Positions 63,590 through 64,000 of a DNA stretch of 64,000 bases are shown in pieces (position 1 is the stretch's first letter; each line of letters starts with the position of its first letter). Made by a program: the position numbers and the translations under genes. The stretch is from Blasia pusilla. Its lineage: Eukaryota; Marchantiophyta; Marchantiopsida; Blasiales. Under the pieces are notes generated by a model. The model made no database searches. It was given only the letters and a program-made list of their open reading frames with translations, and was not told where the DNA came from. Location of the stretch: contig CM114271.1 in assembly GCA_050084515.1 (NCBI GenBank), positions 48,670,001-48,734,000 on the forward strand. The letters run 5' to 3'.

Positions 63590-64000
63590 CCATGGACGAT
63601 TAGCATGAGTTCTCTCAGAGATATGCATGTGAGATCGAGGCGTGGAGGCTCTACTATGACCCATATTATGTGTCATGGACGGAGCCGTTCCCAGACGAGG
63701 AGGAGGAGTCAGGAGAGGCTACTGCCTCTTCCACTAGTGACGTTTTAGGAGGGGTCACTCGCACGGGAGCAGTTGCACCGTCTAGTCGGGTTCGTCCCAA
63801 GTTCAACCCTGTGGTTGAGTTCTTTGCTGAGTTGAGGGCGAGCTACCAGGGGGTACGGACGGAGAAGTTGCGGAGCATCCATGACTTCCATAGGCGCCCG
63901 GGTGAAAGTTTGCGTGAGGCTTACACTCGCTTGCGCCGGTTGATCAACGTCACTCAGGGGGTGACAGAGGCTCAGGGTATCCAGTCATGGTACGCGATGC
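63590..64000 (+). pseudogene. Copy G gag, N-terminal part, runs off the window
   Basis: APMDD, then REIEAWRLYYDPYYVSWTEPFPDEEEE, SSTSD, then FNPVVEFFAELRASYQGVRTEKLRSIHDF, REAYTRLRRLINVTQGVTEAQ. Less decayed than in copies B and C: the Gln and Trp codons that are stops in copy E are mostly intact here. The rest lies beyond 64,000, so this is the best candidate in the window for a younger copy. Confidence 0.75.

Overview
The window looks like nuclear DNA of a land plant or close streptophyte relative, probably one with a large, transposon-rich genome. The evidence is a plant-type hnRNP H/F-like RNA-binding protein, plant Ty3/gypsy, CACTA and hAT transposons, a fragment of a plant mitochondrial tRNA-Tyr gene and a 5S rRNA-derived sequence. 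The species cannot be named from this sequence. Roughly three quarters of the window is nested, decayed transposons. The hnRNP gene (45,825-46,604, minus) is the only host gene I can support well.

The main content is one family of Ty3/gypsy LTR retrotransposons with unusual coding capacity. The most complete copy (28,595-38,568, minus) reads gag - aspartic protease - linker - cytosine-5 DNA methyltransferase (DNMT) - reverse transcriptase - RNase H - integrase - PHD finger. The DNMT carries recognisable motifs I, IV (PCQ), VI (ENV), VIII (RxR), IX and X. It lies inside the polyprotein, between protease and RT, in the same orientation. The PHD finger follows the integrase, where chromoviruses carry a chromodomain. 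This is a retrotransposon equipped both to write DNA methylation and, plausibly, to read histone tails. DNMT-bearing retrotransposons have been reported in a charophyte and in dinoflagellates; I am not aware of this DNMT plus PHD combination having been described.

Layout. 1-7,030: copy A (minus), interrupted by a 1.0 kb solo LTR (546-1,547) and a 2.3 kb foldback-like element (2,689-5,034), each with a perfect 5-bp target duplication. 7,060-8,049: copy B (plus), head to head with A. 8,050-12,569: truncated CACTA (En/Spm) element, coding on minus. 12,570-19,790: copy C (plus), which has lost protease and the DNMT catalytic core but keeps RT, RNase H, integrase and PHD remnants. 20,190-21,620: copy D, an RT piece joined to a DNMT piece. 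21,570-24,590: unrecognised minus-strand ORFs. 24,600-28,150: AT-rich, nothing recognised. 28,150-40,640: a different gypsy element (LTR/leader, gag, zinc knuckle, protease relic) into which copy E (28,595-38,568) inserted. 40,640-45,800: mostly unassigned, with one possible gene fragment. 45,825-48,400: hnRNP gene and its upstream region. 48,780-50,540: dispersed repeats. 52,051-52,677: solo LTR. 53,540-63,097: copy F (plus), split by a 4.9 kb hAT transposon, two solo LTRs and a mitochondrial tRNA fragment. 63,098-64,000: 5' end of copy G, which runs off the window.

All DNMT-family copies are broken by stops and frameshifts. In the best copy most stops sit where a sister copy has CAG or TGG codons, as expected if the copies decay by deamination of methylated cytosine. 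The order of insertion can be read from empty-site comparisons between copies, several with exact target-site duplications.
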